From Legionella qingyii (GTDB taxonomy: Bacteria; Pseudomonadota; Gammaproteobacteria; Legionellales; Legionellaceae): a stretch of 64,000 nt of DNA. The notes under the pieces are model-generated. The model was not told the DNA's origin, searched no databases, and saw only the letters and a program-made list of their open reading frames with translations. The position numbers and the translations under genes are program-made. This document shows positions 48,041 through 56,916 of this stretch, piece by piece (within the stretch, counting starts at the first letter, position 1; each line of letters begins with the position of its first letter). The stretch spans positions 8,137 through 72,136 of the forward strand of contig NZ_QHJG01000015.1 of the NCBI RefSeq assembly GCF_003184185.1, written 5' to 3'.

Positions 48041-48093
48041 ATAAGTTTTAAATGGCGAGGGTCTTAACCTCAGGCTAAATTTTGCATACACAG

Positions 48094-48211
48094 GACTTAC
48101 GAAAAACCCCAAATTCGAGGCAAAAAATGTTTTTAATGAGGGAGTTTTGATAGATTAAATGACTGAAGTAAAAACATTTTTTAACGAAGAGATTGGGGGT
48201 TTTCGTAAGTC
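48094..48211. mobile_element. MITE-like element with ACTTACGAAAA terminal repeats
   Basis: A 118-bp element. The left end GACTTACGAAAAACCCC faces the right end GGGGGTTTTCGTAAGTC. The arms stay similar inward for about 40 bp, including AAAAAATGTTTTT on both sides. There is no reading frame. The ends resemble those of some IS5-type insertion sequences, so it may be a non-autonomous derivative moved by such an IS. I see no clear target duplication. It ends 19 bp before the mmsB start, so it may affect mmsB transcription. Confidence 0.6.
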
Positions 48212-48230
48212 TTGATACATGGAGAACTCA

Positions 48231-49127
48231 ATGGCAAAAATAGGATTTGTGGGACTGGGGCATATGGGATTACCCATGGCAATTAATCTTGTTAAAGCGG
48301 GGCATCAAGTCACGGGATATGACTTACAACAAACTGCCTTGCAACACTTTTCCCAATCTGGTGGTCTTATCGCACAAAATGCTCAAGAAATTGCTAAAGA
48401 AAAAGATGTATTGATTACTATGCTGCAAAATGGACAACAAGTATTGAACGTGTGTCATGGCAGTAATGGATTGTTCCAAGCGGCAAAAAAAGGAGCTTTA
48501 TTTATCGATTGCTCCACCATTGATGTCAACAGTTCGCGTGAGCTGCATCATCTGGCCAAACAACACCACCTCCAGGTTGTTGATGCACCGGTATCTGGTG
48601 GCGTTGCCGGAGCAGGAGCGGCCACATTAACGTTCATGGTTGGCGGCGAAGAACCAGCGTTCCATGAGGCGCAACCTATTTTAGCCGCTATGGGACAAAA
48701 AATAATTCATACTGGCAGCGCAGGAAGCGGACAAGCAGCAAAAATATGTAATAACATGATCCTGGGGATCTCCATGATTGCCATCTCAGAAGCGTTTGTC
48801 CTTGCAGAACAACTGCAATTGTCTCCTCAAAAACTTTTTGAAGTAGTGACTAACGCATCCGGACAATGCTGGGCAATGAGCAAATATGCACCTGTTCCCG
48901 GAGTATTGGAAAACGTCCCTGCAAACAACGAGTACCAACCTGGATTTGCTGCGGCCATGATGCTTAAGGATCTGTTACTCAGCCAAGATTCAGCTCAGTC
49001 GGTCAATGTAAATACTCCTTTGGGAGCTAAAGCAGCTACTCTTTATCAGCACTTTATTGACCAGGGCCAGGGCGATTTAGATTTTTCTGCAATTATTAAA
49101 CTAATTTCCCAAGGCACAGAGGTATAA
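48231..49127 (+). CDS. mmsB: 3-hydroxyisobutyrate dehydrogenase
   Basis: NAD-dependent beta-hydroxyacid dehydrogenase of valine breakdown that makes methylmalonate semialdehyde, the substrate of MmsA. ATG 48231 has GGAGA six bases upstream and is preferred to ATG 48219. It gives 298 aa. Motifs are IGFVGLGHMGLPMAINLVKAGH (dinucleotide fold), the substrate-binding DAPVSGGVAGAGAATLTFMVGG, the catalytic Lys region GSGQAAKICNNMILGI and the C-terminal MMLKDLLLSQD. The stop is one base from the acs start. Confidence 0.95.
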   Translation: MAKIGFVGLGHMGLPMAINLVKAGHQVTGYDLQQTALQHFSQSGGLIAQNAQEIAKEKDVLITMLQNGQQVLNVCHGSNGLFQAAKKGALFIDCSTIDVNSSRELHHLAKQHHLQVVDAPVSGGVAGAGAATLTFMVGGEEPAFHEAQPILAAMGQKIIHTGSAGSGQAAKICNNMILGISMIAISEAFVLAEQLQLSPQKLFEVVTNASGQCWAMSKYAPVPGVLENVPANNEYQPGFAAAMMLKDLLLSQDSAQSVNVNTPLGAKAATLYQHFIDQGQGDLDFSAIIKLISQGTEV

Positions 49128-49128
49128 C

Positions 49129-51009
49129 ATGCATTCTCATTTGCGCAACCCCAAATTAACGCCAACAGAAGATTCAATAAGCGAGTTTTGGTCTGAAGTA
49201 GCCCAACAGACGGTTGATTGGCTTCAACCTTGGGATACAGTACTCACCGGCGGGTTAAAACATGGTGATGTAACGTGGTTCAAAGGTGGAAAATTAAATG
49301 TCAGTAGTAACTGTTTAGACAGACACTTACCCCACAAAGCAAATCAACCAGCAATTATCTGGGAAGGAGATGATCCAAGTCAGCATAAAATACTGACCTT
49401 TGCTGAATTACATGCCGAAGTGTGTCGGATGAGTAATGTACTCAAACAGTTAAAAGTGAACAAAGGAGATAAAGTTGCCATCTATCTACCGATGATTCCT
49501 GAGGCAGCAATTGCCATGCTGGCATGCACACGTATTGGCGCCATACATACGGTAATTTTTGCTGGATTTTCAGCCCATGCATTAAGACAACGCCTACTTG
49601 CTTCTGAATGTGCCTGCCTAATCACTGCAAACCATTTTAATCGGGGTGGTAAGTTGGTTGGCTTAAAGGAACAAGTTGACGAGGCATGCAGTGATTTATC
49701 ATTAAAAAGGCTGATCATCAAAACGAGTGATGATCTTGTTGCTATTGATAAAGATAAGGATTATTGGTGGCATGAGCTCAAAGAACAAGTGAGCGCACAC
49801 TGTGATCCGGAACCTATGGATGCAGAAGATCCGTTATTTATATTGTACACATCAGGAAGTACTGGCCAGCCCAAGGGAGTAGTTCACACCACTGGAGGTT
49901 ATTTAGTACAAACAGCATATACACATCAATTAATTTTCAATTGTCAACAGGATGAAGTATTTTGGTGTACCGCAGATATAGGATGGGTTACGGGGCATAG
50001 TTATGTAGTATATGGTCCTCTTTGTAATGGAATTACAACCCTAATTTATGAAGGAATTCCTACCTGGCCTGATTTCTCTCGGAATTGGCAAATCGTTGAC
50101 AAGCATCAGGTGAACGTATTTTATACAGCCCCCACCGCCATCCGTGCGTTAATGCGTGCCGGCGATGAATGGTTGGCTTCCAGCTCACGAAGTTCCTTAC
50201 GCTTGCTTGGCTCTGTTGGGGAGCCCATTAACCCCGAAGCATGGCAATGGTATTATCAAAAAGTAGGTCAAGCCAGATGTCCAATTGTGGATACTTGGTG
50301 GCAAACCGAAACTGGTGCGGTGATGATTAGTCCCAGAGCTGATGATTCAATTAATAAACCAGGTTCGGCACGCCAACCTATACCAGGCATTATTCCTGTA
50401 TTACTCAATGAAAATGGCCACGAAATAACCGGAGCAGGTGAAGGGTTTTTAACAATAAAATATCCCTGGCCTTCTATGGCGCGAACCATCGCGGGCGATC
50501 ACCAACGTTATTGTATGACGTATTTACATCATGGTTATTACATTACGGGAGATGGTGCGAGACGAGATGAGGATGGTGATTATTGGATTACGGGTCGGGT
50601 CGATGATGTCATCAATGTTTCAGGGCATCGCTTGGGTACAGCAGAAATCGAAAGTGCGCTTGTGAGTCATCCCGCTGTCGCTGAAGCAGCAGTAGTAGGC
50701 ATCCCCCATGATCTTAAAGGCCAGGGTATTTATGCCTATGTTGTTTTAAAACAAGATATAACGGCAGATGACTCCTTAAAAGCTCAATTAATCCTACAGG
50801 TGAATAAGGAAATAAGCCCTATTGCAAAACCAGATGTAATCCATATCGTTAATGATTTACCCAAAACACGTTCGGGTAAAATCATGCGCCGTATTTTGCG
50901 TAAAATTGCAGGAAAAGAAATACAAAGCCTGGACGAATTAGGGGATATATCCACTTTAGCAAATCCACAAATCGTGGAAAAATTATGGAGGGAATCGAGT
51001 CAATTCTAA
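49129..51009 (+). CDS. acs: Acetyl-CoA synthetase (AMP-forming)
   Basis: Adenylate-forming enzyme, 626 aa, making acetyl-CoA (or propionyl-CoA) from the free acid, ATP and CoA. Motifs are LYTSGSTGQPKGVVHTTGGY, GWVTGHSYVVYGPL, DTWWQTETGAVM (the Trp that limits acyl size to acetyl or propionyl), ITGRVDDVINVSGHRLGTAE and the C-terminal acetylation-site motif PKTRSGKIMRR. DTWWQTETG favours Acs over PrpE (which usually has DHWWQTE). It begins one base after mmsB, so it is cotranscribed, and may serve the short-chain acids of valine breakdown. Confidence 0.92.
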   Translation: MHSHLRNPKLTPTEDSISEFWSEVAQQTVDWLQPWDTVLTGGLKHGDVTWFKGGKLNVSSNCLDRHLPHKANQPAIIWEGDDPSQHKILTFAELHAEVCRMSNVLKQLKVNKGDKVAIYLPMIPEAAIAMLACTRIGAIHTVIFAGFSAHALRQRLLASECACLITANHFNRGGKLVGLKEQVDEACSDLSLKRLIIKTSDDLVAIDKDKDYWWHELKEQVSAHCDPEPMDAEDPLFILYTSGSTGQPKGVVHTTGGYLVQTAYTHQLIFNCQQDEVFWCTADIGWVTGHSYVVYGPLCNGITTLIYEGIPTWPDFSRNWQIVDKHQVNVFYTAPTAIRALMRAGDEWLASSSRSSLRLLGSVGEPINPEAWQWYYQKVGQARCPIVDTWWQTETGAVMISPRADDSINKPGSARQPIPGIIPVLLNENGHEITGAGEGFLTIKYPWPSMARTIAGDHQRYCMTYLHHGYYITGDGARRDEDGDYWITGRVDDVINVSGHRLGTAEIESALVSHPAVAEAAVVGIPHDLKGQGIYAYVVLKQDITADDSLKAQLILQVNKEISPIAKPDVIHIVNDLPKTRSGKIMRRILRKIAGKEIQSLDELGDISTLANPQIVEKLWRESSQF

Positions 51010-51028
51010 TGAATTCATTTCTTTATTA

Positions 51029-51118
51029 AACGCAGCCTTGGTGAAGGCACAGCCGTAAGCCAAGGACTCAGCAGCTCAAACCTGGGATTACGGCTGATGC
51101 CTTCATCCAGGCTACGTT
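51029..51118. repeat. Interspersed inverted repeat, AACGTAGCCTGGATGAAGGC family
   Basis: A 90-bp palindrome. The left arm AACGCAGCCTTGGTGAAGGC, continuing ACAGCCGTAAGCC, pairs with a right arm ending GATGCCTTCATCCAGGCTAC followed by GTT. The arms are about 33 bp with five or six differences. It is the best-preserved member of the family in this window. It lies between acs and purL and may act as a terminator. Confidence 0.7.
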
Positions 51119-51242
51119 CTTTCGCGCTCAAAATTTGTGAATTTTTGATCAATTTGTTAAGTAAATGAAAAAAATGTATTGCTTTAAACTCAAAATACGC
51201 TTAAAATTAGTGACGTTTTAGCTATAGGTCAGATCCCCTAAA

Positions 51243-53582
51243 ATGCAAGAAATCCCCGATTATTTTGATTTTTCGCAGCTGTCCTTGGAGGAAATAACTA
51301 ATTTACTCCAACGTTTTAGCGTGCGCCTAACTCCTGATGAAGCCCTCACCATTCAAAATTCCCTATTAAAACGACCACCAACTTATGCAGAATGTATCTT
51401 ATGGTCTATTCAGGGTTCCGAACATTGTTCCTATAAAAGCAGCCGCAAACACCTTAACCAGTTCTCAACGAAAGCCCCCCACGTCATTCTAGGTCCCAAA
51501 GAGGATGCCGGAATTGTTGCTGTAGCGATGGACAAACAAAGCAGACGTTATGGCATCGTGGTAAGTCATGAATCGCATAATCACCCTTCACAACTTGTAC
51601 CATTTGAAGGTGCTGCAACAGGGGTGGGTGGGAATGTGCGCGACGTCTGCTGCATGGGAGCGGAAGTAATTGCAGTGGCTGATAGTTTGCGTTTCGGCGA
51701 TATTGATCGCCCAAAAACAAAATGGATACATCACGGAGTAGTTCAGGGAATTGCGGGTTATGCGAATCCTCTTGGTATCGCAAATTTGGGTGGTGATACC
51801 TATTACGATGAAGCCTACAATGAAAATTGTCTGGTTACTGTAGTTACTTTAGGTGTAGTCAGGGAAGATCAAATAATCCATTCCTATGCTCCAGCCAATG
51901 CAGATGGCTATCAATTTATATTGGTTGGTAAGCCCACAGATAATAGCGGCTTTGGCGGCGCGGCATTTGCTTCAGCAACATTGAGTGAAGAACAACAAGA
52001 GCAAAATAAGGGAGCAGTCCAGGAACCTAATGCGTTCTTACAACGACATATTCTTAAAGCCAATTACGCCATGTTTGAATTCTTGCGCGAAAACAATCTC
52101 ATTGATCGCGTTGGCTTCAAAGATTTAGGGGCAGGAGGAATTGCTTGTGCCAGCGTTGAATTGGCAGAAGCCAGTGGCTATGGAGCAGAAATCAACCTTG
52201 ATCTTGTACCAACCAGCATGAATAATTTACTACCCGCGGTGGTCCTTTGTTCAGAAACACAGGAACGCTTTATGTGGGTTGTTCCTCAAGAACTGGTTGA
52301 TACCTTCTTAAAACATTATAACGAACGGTTTGCCCTGCCAGAAATCTGCGATGGTGCACAAGCAACTGTGGTGGGAACAATTAGAACCGATGGCTTATAC
52401 GTTGTGAAGGCCCAAGGAAAAGAAATTGTCTCCGCTCGCGCAGAAGACATTACCAAGGGGATTCTTTATGATCGCCCTTACAGTGCGAAACAAAACATTC
52501 ATAGCGAACCAGAGCACATTGCAGTGGGCGATTTCAATGAACAATTATTGAATTTACTTGCTCATGAAAACATTGCTTCCCGTGCTCCAATTTATGAAAG
52601 TTATGACAAACAAGTTCAAGGTCGTTCGGTCGTTGAACCAGGATGGGCTGATGCCGGAGTAATTGCGCCATTTAATGAAGATAAATATCCGCTAGAAATT
52701 CAGTATACTGGTGTCGCCTTATCCGTCGATCATAATCCGCGTTATAACAAAATTGATGCGTATTGGGGTGCAGTTAATGCCGTTGTCGAATCAGTACGTA
52801 ACATCGTTGCCGTAGGCGCCTGGCCCCTTGCTTTAACTGATTGTCTGTGTTTTGGTAATCCTGAAAATCCAGAACAAATGGGCGAGTTTGTTGATGCAGT
52901 ACGCGGCATAGTCGATGCATGCTCCGCGGTAAAAATGTTTACTGATCGCAATGTGACCCTACCCATTATATCGGGTAATGTGTCGCTCTATAATGAGTCA
53001 GCTCAAGGTGCAATTCCACCGAGTCCGATTATCAGTTGTATCGGTTCAATCAACGATTATTCCAAAACCATAACCTATGACTTCAAGCAGCCTAATTCGG
53101 TTCTTTTAATGATTGGTGAACGCAAAAATGAATGTGGGGGTAGTGTGTATTACCAATTACACAACCAACTAGGCAGTCAACTACCTAAACCCAATCTTGC
53201 TACATTTGCTGATGAAATCAGCGCCATACATGCAGCCATGCAAGCCGGTCTGGTGTTATCAGCACATGATATCTCTGAAGGTGGTATTGCCGTTGCTCTA
53301 GCAGAAATGAGTTTTAAAAATGAAATTGGGGTGAATGTTTTTATTCCTGGTGATTTACCCAATGATAAAAAGCTGTTTGCGGAAAGCGGTGGATTTATCC
53401 TCGAAGTCCCGCTGGAAAAATTAAGCGCACTAGAACAAATATTCCGGAATTATTCTCTAGCATTTCAGCCCATAGGTGAAACAACAGCAACCCCAACCCT
53501 GGTAATCAATTCGGTTATCAATCTATCAATCAGTGCAGCCAAAACTGCCTGGGAAAATGGTTTAGTTGAGAGGCTCATATAA
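51243..53582 (+). CDS. purL: Phosphoribosylformylglycinamidine synthase, large subunit (small-type PurL)
   Basis: ATP-dependent amidation of FGAR in purine synthesis. At 779 aa it is the three-subunit type (PurL with PurQ and PurS), not the 1300-aa fused form of E. coli. Motifs are WSIQGSEHCSYKSSR, the substrate loop SHESHNHPSQLVPFEGAATG, GVGGNVRDVCCMGA, NLGGDTYYDEAY and the second half with DHNPRYNKIDAYWGA and SAHDISEGGIAVAL. It heads the purine operon and its stop shares one base with the purM start. The ribosome binding site is weak. The preceding 230 bp contain only an inverted repeat. Confidence 0.95.
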   Translation: MQEIPDYFDFSQLSLEEITNLLQRFSVRLTPDEALTIQNSLLKRPPTYAECILWSIQGSEHCSYKSSRKHLNQFSTKAPHVILGPKEDAGIVAVAMDKQSRRYGIVVSHESHNHPSQLVPFEGAATGVGGNVRDVCCMGAEVIAVADSLRFGDIDRPKTKWIHHGVVQGIAGYANPLGIANLGGDTYYDEAYNENCLVTVVTLGVVREDQIIHSYAPANADGYQFILVGKPTDNSGFGGAAFASATLSEEQQEQNKGAVQEPNAFLQRHILKANYAMFEFLRENNLIDRVGFKDLGAGGIACASVELAEASGYGAEINLDLVPTSMNNLLPAVVLCSETQERFMWVVPQELVDTFLKHYNERFALPEICDGAQATVVGTIRTDGLYVVKAQGKEIVSARAEDITKGILYDRPYSAKQNIHSEPEHIAVGDFNEQLLNLLAHENIASRAPIYESYDKQVQGRSVVEPGWADAGVIAPFNEDKYPLEIQYTGVALSVDHNPRYNKIDAYWGAVNAVVESVRNIVAVGAWPLALTDCLCFGNPENPEQMGEFVDAVRGIVDACSAVKMFTDRNVTLPIISGNVSLYNESAQGAIPPSPIISCIGSINDYSKTITYDFKQPNSVLLMIGERKNECGGSVYYQLHNQLGSQLPKPNLATFADEISAIHAAMQAGLVLSAHDISEGGIAVALAEMSFKNEIGVNVFIPGDLPNDKKLFAESGGFILEVPLEKLSALEQIFRNYSLAFQPIGETTATPTLVINSVINLSISAAKTAWENGLVERLI

Positions 53583-54625
53583 TGTCAATTATTGATTACA
53601 AAGCTGCAGGTGTAGATATAGAAGCAGGTAATGAAGCAGTTCGTAGTATTAAAAAAGCGGTAGAAAGTACCTTTTCACCGCGAGTTCTTACCGGGATCGG
53701 CAGCTTTGGCGCCATGTATGATCTTAAAAACCTGCTGCAAGATTATGAGCATCCTGTTCTCGTGCAAAGTATTGATGGCGTAGGCACCAAAATGATGGTT
53801 GCGAAAATGATGCAAAAATTCGATACCATCGGGATTGATTTAGTCAGTGCAACGACGAATGACATTATTGTTTTGGGAGCAAAACCGCTTACCCTCCTTG
53901 ATTATATTGCAAACGACAAATTAAAACCCGAAATTATCGAACAAATCATTAACGGCATGGTCAAAGCCTGCAAAGAAAACAACATTTCTTTAGTTGGCGG
54001 TGAAACCGCCGAGATGCCAGGTACATACTTGCCAGGCGAGCTGGATTTAGTTGGTGTCATTACGGGTGTGGTCGAAAAAAATAAAGCGATTGAAGGCAAA
54101 ACGATCTGTGAAGGGGATCTCGTCGTGACTTTTCCTTCAAGTGGTTTGCATACTAATGGTTATTCATTAGCAAGAAAGCTGCTTTTTGACGTTGCTGGTT
54201 ATAAAGTAGAATCTCAATTTCCAGAGTTCTCACAGAGCATTGGTGAAGAACTCTTAACACCGCATCTGAATTATACTAGACCGATTTTAAGTATTTTGGA
54301 AAAAAACATACCTGTTAAAGGAATGGCACACATCACGGGTGGAGGATTACTGGAAAATATTCCCCGTATTTTACCCAAACAATGCGGTGTCGAAATTCAT
54401 AAAAAAGAGATTCCTGAACTAGCTATATTTAATCTATTGCGCAAGTTAGGAAATCTAGATGATGAACACATGTATCGTACTTTTAATATGGGTGCAGGTT
54501 TAGTTCTTTTTATCGCACCAGATACATTATCGGCTATTCGCGAAGTACTCCGCGATTTTCCTTCCTTCCCTCTTTATGAAATCGGACGCGTAGTAAAAGG
54601 AGATCAAAAGGTGAGGCTGTTATGA
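53582..54625 (+). CDS. purM: Phosphoribosylaminoimidazole synthetase
   Basis: AIR synthetase, 347 aa, which closes the imidazole ring of FGAM using ATP. It starts MSIIDYKAAGVDIEAGNEAV, matching the family's first motif. Also visible are SIDGVGTKMMVAKMM, IGIDLVSATTNDIIVLGA, the GGETAEMPGTY phosphate site, FPSSGLHTNGYSLAR and HITGGGLLENIPRILP. The protein shares its fold with PurL. The start overlaps purL by one base and the end overlaps purQ by four, so translation is coupled. Confidence 0.96.
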   Translation: MSIIDYKAAGVDIEAGNEAVRSIKKAVESTFSPRVLTGIGSFGAMYDLKNLLQDYEHPVLVQSIDGVGTKMMVAKMMQKFDTIGIDLVSATTNDIIVLGAKPLTLLDYIANDKLKPEIIEQIINGMVKACKENNISLVGGETAEMPGTYLPGELDLVGVITGVVEKNKAIEGKTICEGDLVVTFPSSGLHTNGYSLARKLLFDVAGYKVESQFPEFSQSIGEELLTPHLNYTRPILSILEKNIPVKGMAHITGGGLLENIPRILPKQCGVEIHKKEIPELAIFNLLRKLGNLDDEHMYRTFNMGAGLVLFIAPDTLSAIREVLRDFPSFPLYEIGRVVKGDQKVRLL

Positions 54626-55950
54626 TACGTATTGGCTTAATTCAATTCCCAGGCTCCAATTGTGAACGCGAAACTGCACTCGCTGTAAAACGGGTCGGAA
54701 TGGAACCTGTTGAGTTTTTGTGGAATGAACCTTTAGAAAAACTACGTACTCTCGATGGTTATATCCTTATCGGCGGTTTTTCCTATGAAGATCGCTCTCG
54801 TGCAGGAATCATCGCCGCACTTGATCCCGTGATTGGGGAAATCAAAGCCCAAAGCGAACAAGGAAAGCCCATATTAGGAATCTGCAATGGCGCACAAATA
54901 CTCGTTGAATCAGGTTTGGTGCCGGACTTAAATCATCATGAAATCAGTATGGCGCTCACAGAAAATAAGCGTATTGCCCATGGAAAAATAGTTGGAACAG
55001 GTTTTTATAATGCCTGGGTGCATATGCGCTTGGCGGATAATCATCAACATAATGCGTTTACTCGCCATCTTACAACTAAAGATTTTATTCATCTGCCTAT
55101 AGCTCACGCCCAGGGACGTTTTCTTATGCCAGACTCCTTGTTGAAGGAGATAGAGCAACACGGTTTAAATTTATTTCAATATTGTGATGCCGAAGGCCAT
55201 ATCATTGATAATTTCCCAATTAATCCAAATGGCTCTGCGGGCAATATTGCGGCAATTACCAACCATGCTGGCAATGTCATGGCCATGATGCCACATCCTG
55301 AACGCACGAAAAATGGTGATCCGATTTTTGCTTCAATGCGTGATTACATAAAAGAACGTAATTTTGGCCTGGGTGAAGATAAAGCAGCTCCGCAGAACCT
55401 ACGCTCCGCGGCTTGTCCACGTCCAGAATGGGATCCCTCGAACACGTTGCCGGACGAAATGGCGGTCAACCTCAAACACTTCAGCAAAACTCCAAGTAAC
55501 CATATCAGCCTTGTTAAACTGATTATCACCGATAACCAAGCCTTGACCGTACAAAAAACGTTAAGACGCTTAGGTTTTCCAGTAACCGTACATCGTTTTG
55601 AACACTGGGAAGTTGAGTGTGACTCGGCAGAGAGTTTCGCTCAACTCAAAAAAACTGGCCTTTTATATTCTGATCGCAAAGAACGAGAAGTTTCTTTAAA
55701 CGAACTGGACGCTCCAAATACCTTGGCTTATCTTGTTCGCGCAAAAGAAGACTTGAAGGGACAGCAAACATTACAAACTCTTAATACCCATTACGCAGTG
55801 CCTAAAATCAATAAAATAAATCATGGTGTTCTATGGCAATTTACCAGCGATGAAACCAATGTATCTGCATTAATAGACCATATTTTATTAACTCATATTA
55901 TCGGGAACCCTTATGCTCATGAATGCTACCGCTACGACCACTCATTATGA
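54622..55950 (+). CDS. purQ: FGAM synthase glutaminase subunit PurQ with a C-terminal PurS-like extension
   Basis: A 442-aa protein. Residues 1-265 are the class I glutaminase PurQ: IQFPGSNCERETA, IGGFSYEDRSRAG, the catalytic Cys in LGICNGAQILVESG and the His-Glu pair in MMPHPERT. PurQ is usually about 225-260 aa. The extra 175 residues include ISLVKLIITDNQALTVQKTL followed by RRLGFPVTVHRFEHWEVEC. This resembles PurS, the small third subunit that a small-type PurL needs. A second similar stretch (YLVRAKEDLKGQQTLQTLN and on) may be another PurS-like copy. The PurS assignment is inference from pattern and logic. It overlaps purM and purC. Confidence 0.85.
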   Translation: MIRIGLIQFPGSNCERETALAVKRVGMEPVEFLWNEPLEKLRTLDGYILIGGFSYEDRSRAGIIAALDPVIGEIKAQSEQGKPILGICNGAQILVESGLVPDLNHHEISMALTENKRIAHGKIVGTGFYNAWVHMRLADNHQHNAFTRHLTTKDFIHLPIAHAQGRFLMPDSLLKEIEQHGLNLFQYCDAEGHIIDNFPINPNGSAGNIAAITNHAGNVMAMMPHPERTKNGDPIFASMRDYIKERNFGLGEDKAAPQNLRSAACPRPEWDPSNTLPDEMAVNLKHFSKTPSNHISLVKLIITDNQALTVQKTLRRLGFPVTVHRFEHWEVECDSAESFAQLKKTGLLYSDRKEREVSLNELDAPNTLAYLVRAKEDLKGQQTLQTLNTHYAVPKINKINHGVLWQFTSDETNVSALIDHILLTHIIGNPYAHECYRYDHSL

Positions 55951-56908
55951 CAATGAAATTCGAGAAGCCTTAGCTTTTTGCTTGGACCAAACAAATTTGC
56001 CTGTGGGCAAAAAATATCAAGGAAAAGTAAGGGACTCATATGATTTGGGTGATTCCATCATGCTGGTTACAACAGATAGACTCACCGCATTTGATAGACA
56101 TCTTGCATTGATTCCCTATAAAGGTGCCGTACTTAATTTAACCAGTGCATGGTGGTTTGAACAAACCAAACATCTTGTCCCTAACCACATCATTGCAGTT
56201 CCTGATCCGAATGTCGTTATTGCCAAAAAATGCACCGTTTTTCCGATTGAGTTTGTAGTAAGAGGGTATATTAGTGGTACAACCAGCACTTCTTTATGGA
56301 CTCAGTATCAAAATGGGACCCGTGAGTATTGCGGAATTACTTTTCCTGAAGGATTAAGAAAAAATCAAAAACTGGAACAACCTGTTTTAACCCCCACGAC
56401 TAAAGAAAAAATTCATGACCGCCCTATCTCTCCAGCAGAAATTATTGCGGACGGATGGATGACTGAAGAAGACTGGTTAGAAGCCAGTGCATTAGCACTT
56501 AAACTCTACCAACGTGGTACTGAAATTGCTAAAGATCATGGTTTGATTTTAGTAGATACTAAATATGAGTTCGGTCGCGATGCGGATGGGAACATTATAG
56601 TAGTGGATGAAATCCATACTCCTGATTCAAGCCGCTATTGGCTTGCCGAAAGCTATGAAAAACGCATTGCTGAGGGCCTAGAACCAGAAAATATTGATAA
56701 GGAATTCTTGCGGCTATGGTTTGCAAAAAATTCAGATCCTTATCACGATGAGCAACTTCCTCAAGCACCACAAGAATTAATTGAAGAACTTTCCTCACGA
56801 TATATTCAATTGTATGAACGTATCACAGGAACAAAATTCAGTTTTGCAGAACATAAAGAACCTGTAGAGCAACGGATCATGCGCCATGTCGCAAGTTATT
56901 TAAGGTAG
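55913..56908 (+). CDS. purC: SAICAR synthase
   Basis: Joins aspartate to CAIR in purine synthesis. At 331 aa it is the longer type resembling yeast Ade1, not the 237-aa E. coli form. Motifs are KYQGKVRDSYDLGDSIMLVTTDRLTAFDRHL, PIEFVVRGYISGTTSTSLW, GLILVDTKYEFGRDADGNI and DEIHTPDSSRYW. ATG 55913 follows CGGGAA and lies 38 bases inside purQ; an ATG two codons later is possible. The next gene, purF, starts nine bases after its stop. Confidence 0.95.
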   Translation: MLMNATATTTHYDNEIREALAFCLDQTNLPVGKKYQGKVRDSYDLGDSIMLVTTDRLTAFDRHLALIPYKGAVLNLTSAWWFEQTKHLVPNHIIAVPDPNVVIAKKCTVFPIEFVVRGYISGTTSTSLWTQYQNGTREYCGITFPEGLRKNQKLEQPVLTPTTKEKIHDRPISPAEIIADGWMTEEDWLEASALALKLYQRGTEIAKDHGLILVDTKYEFGRDADGNIIVVDEIHTPDSSRYWLAESYEKRIAEGLEPENIDKEFLRLWFAKNSDPYHDEQLPQAPQELIEELSSRYIQLYERITGTKFSFAEHKEPVEQRIMRHVASYLR

Positions 56909-56916
56909 AGTAAGGA

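Larger units (their letters stand above)
47887..48230. other. Repeat-packed gap between mmsA and mmsB
   Basis: This 344-bp gap holds three kinds of repeats: half of a GTAGCCTGGGTAAAAGC element at 47912, a dRS3-like pair with a 21-bp tandem duplication (47943-48040) and a MITE-like element (48094-48211). A minus-strand frame runs through it into mmsA but is only an accident of the repeats. These insertions probably separated genes that were once closely spaced. Confidence 0.6.

Noticed and set aside
47428..48042. 204-codon minus-strand frame through mmsA and the repeats
   Set aside because: Antisense to mmsA and begins inside dRS3-like repeats (MSFPRRRESIPK is a typical mistranslation of such repeats).
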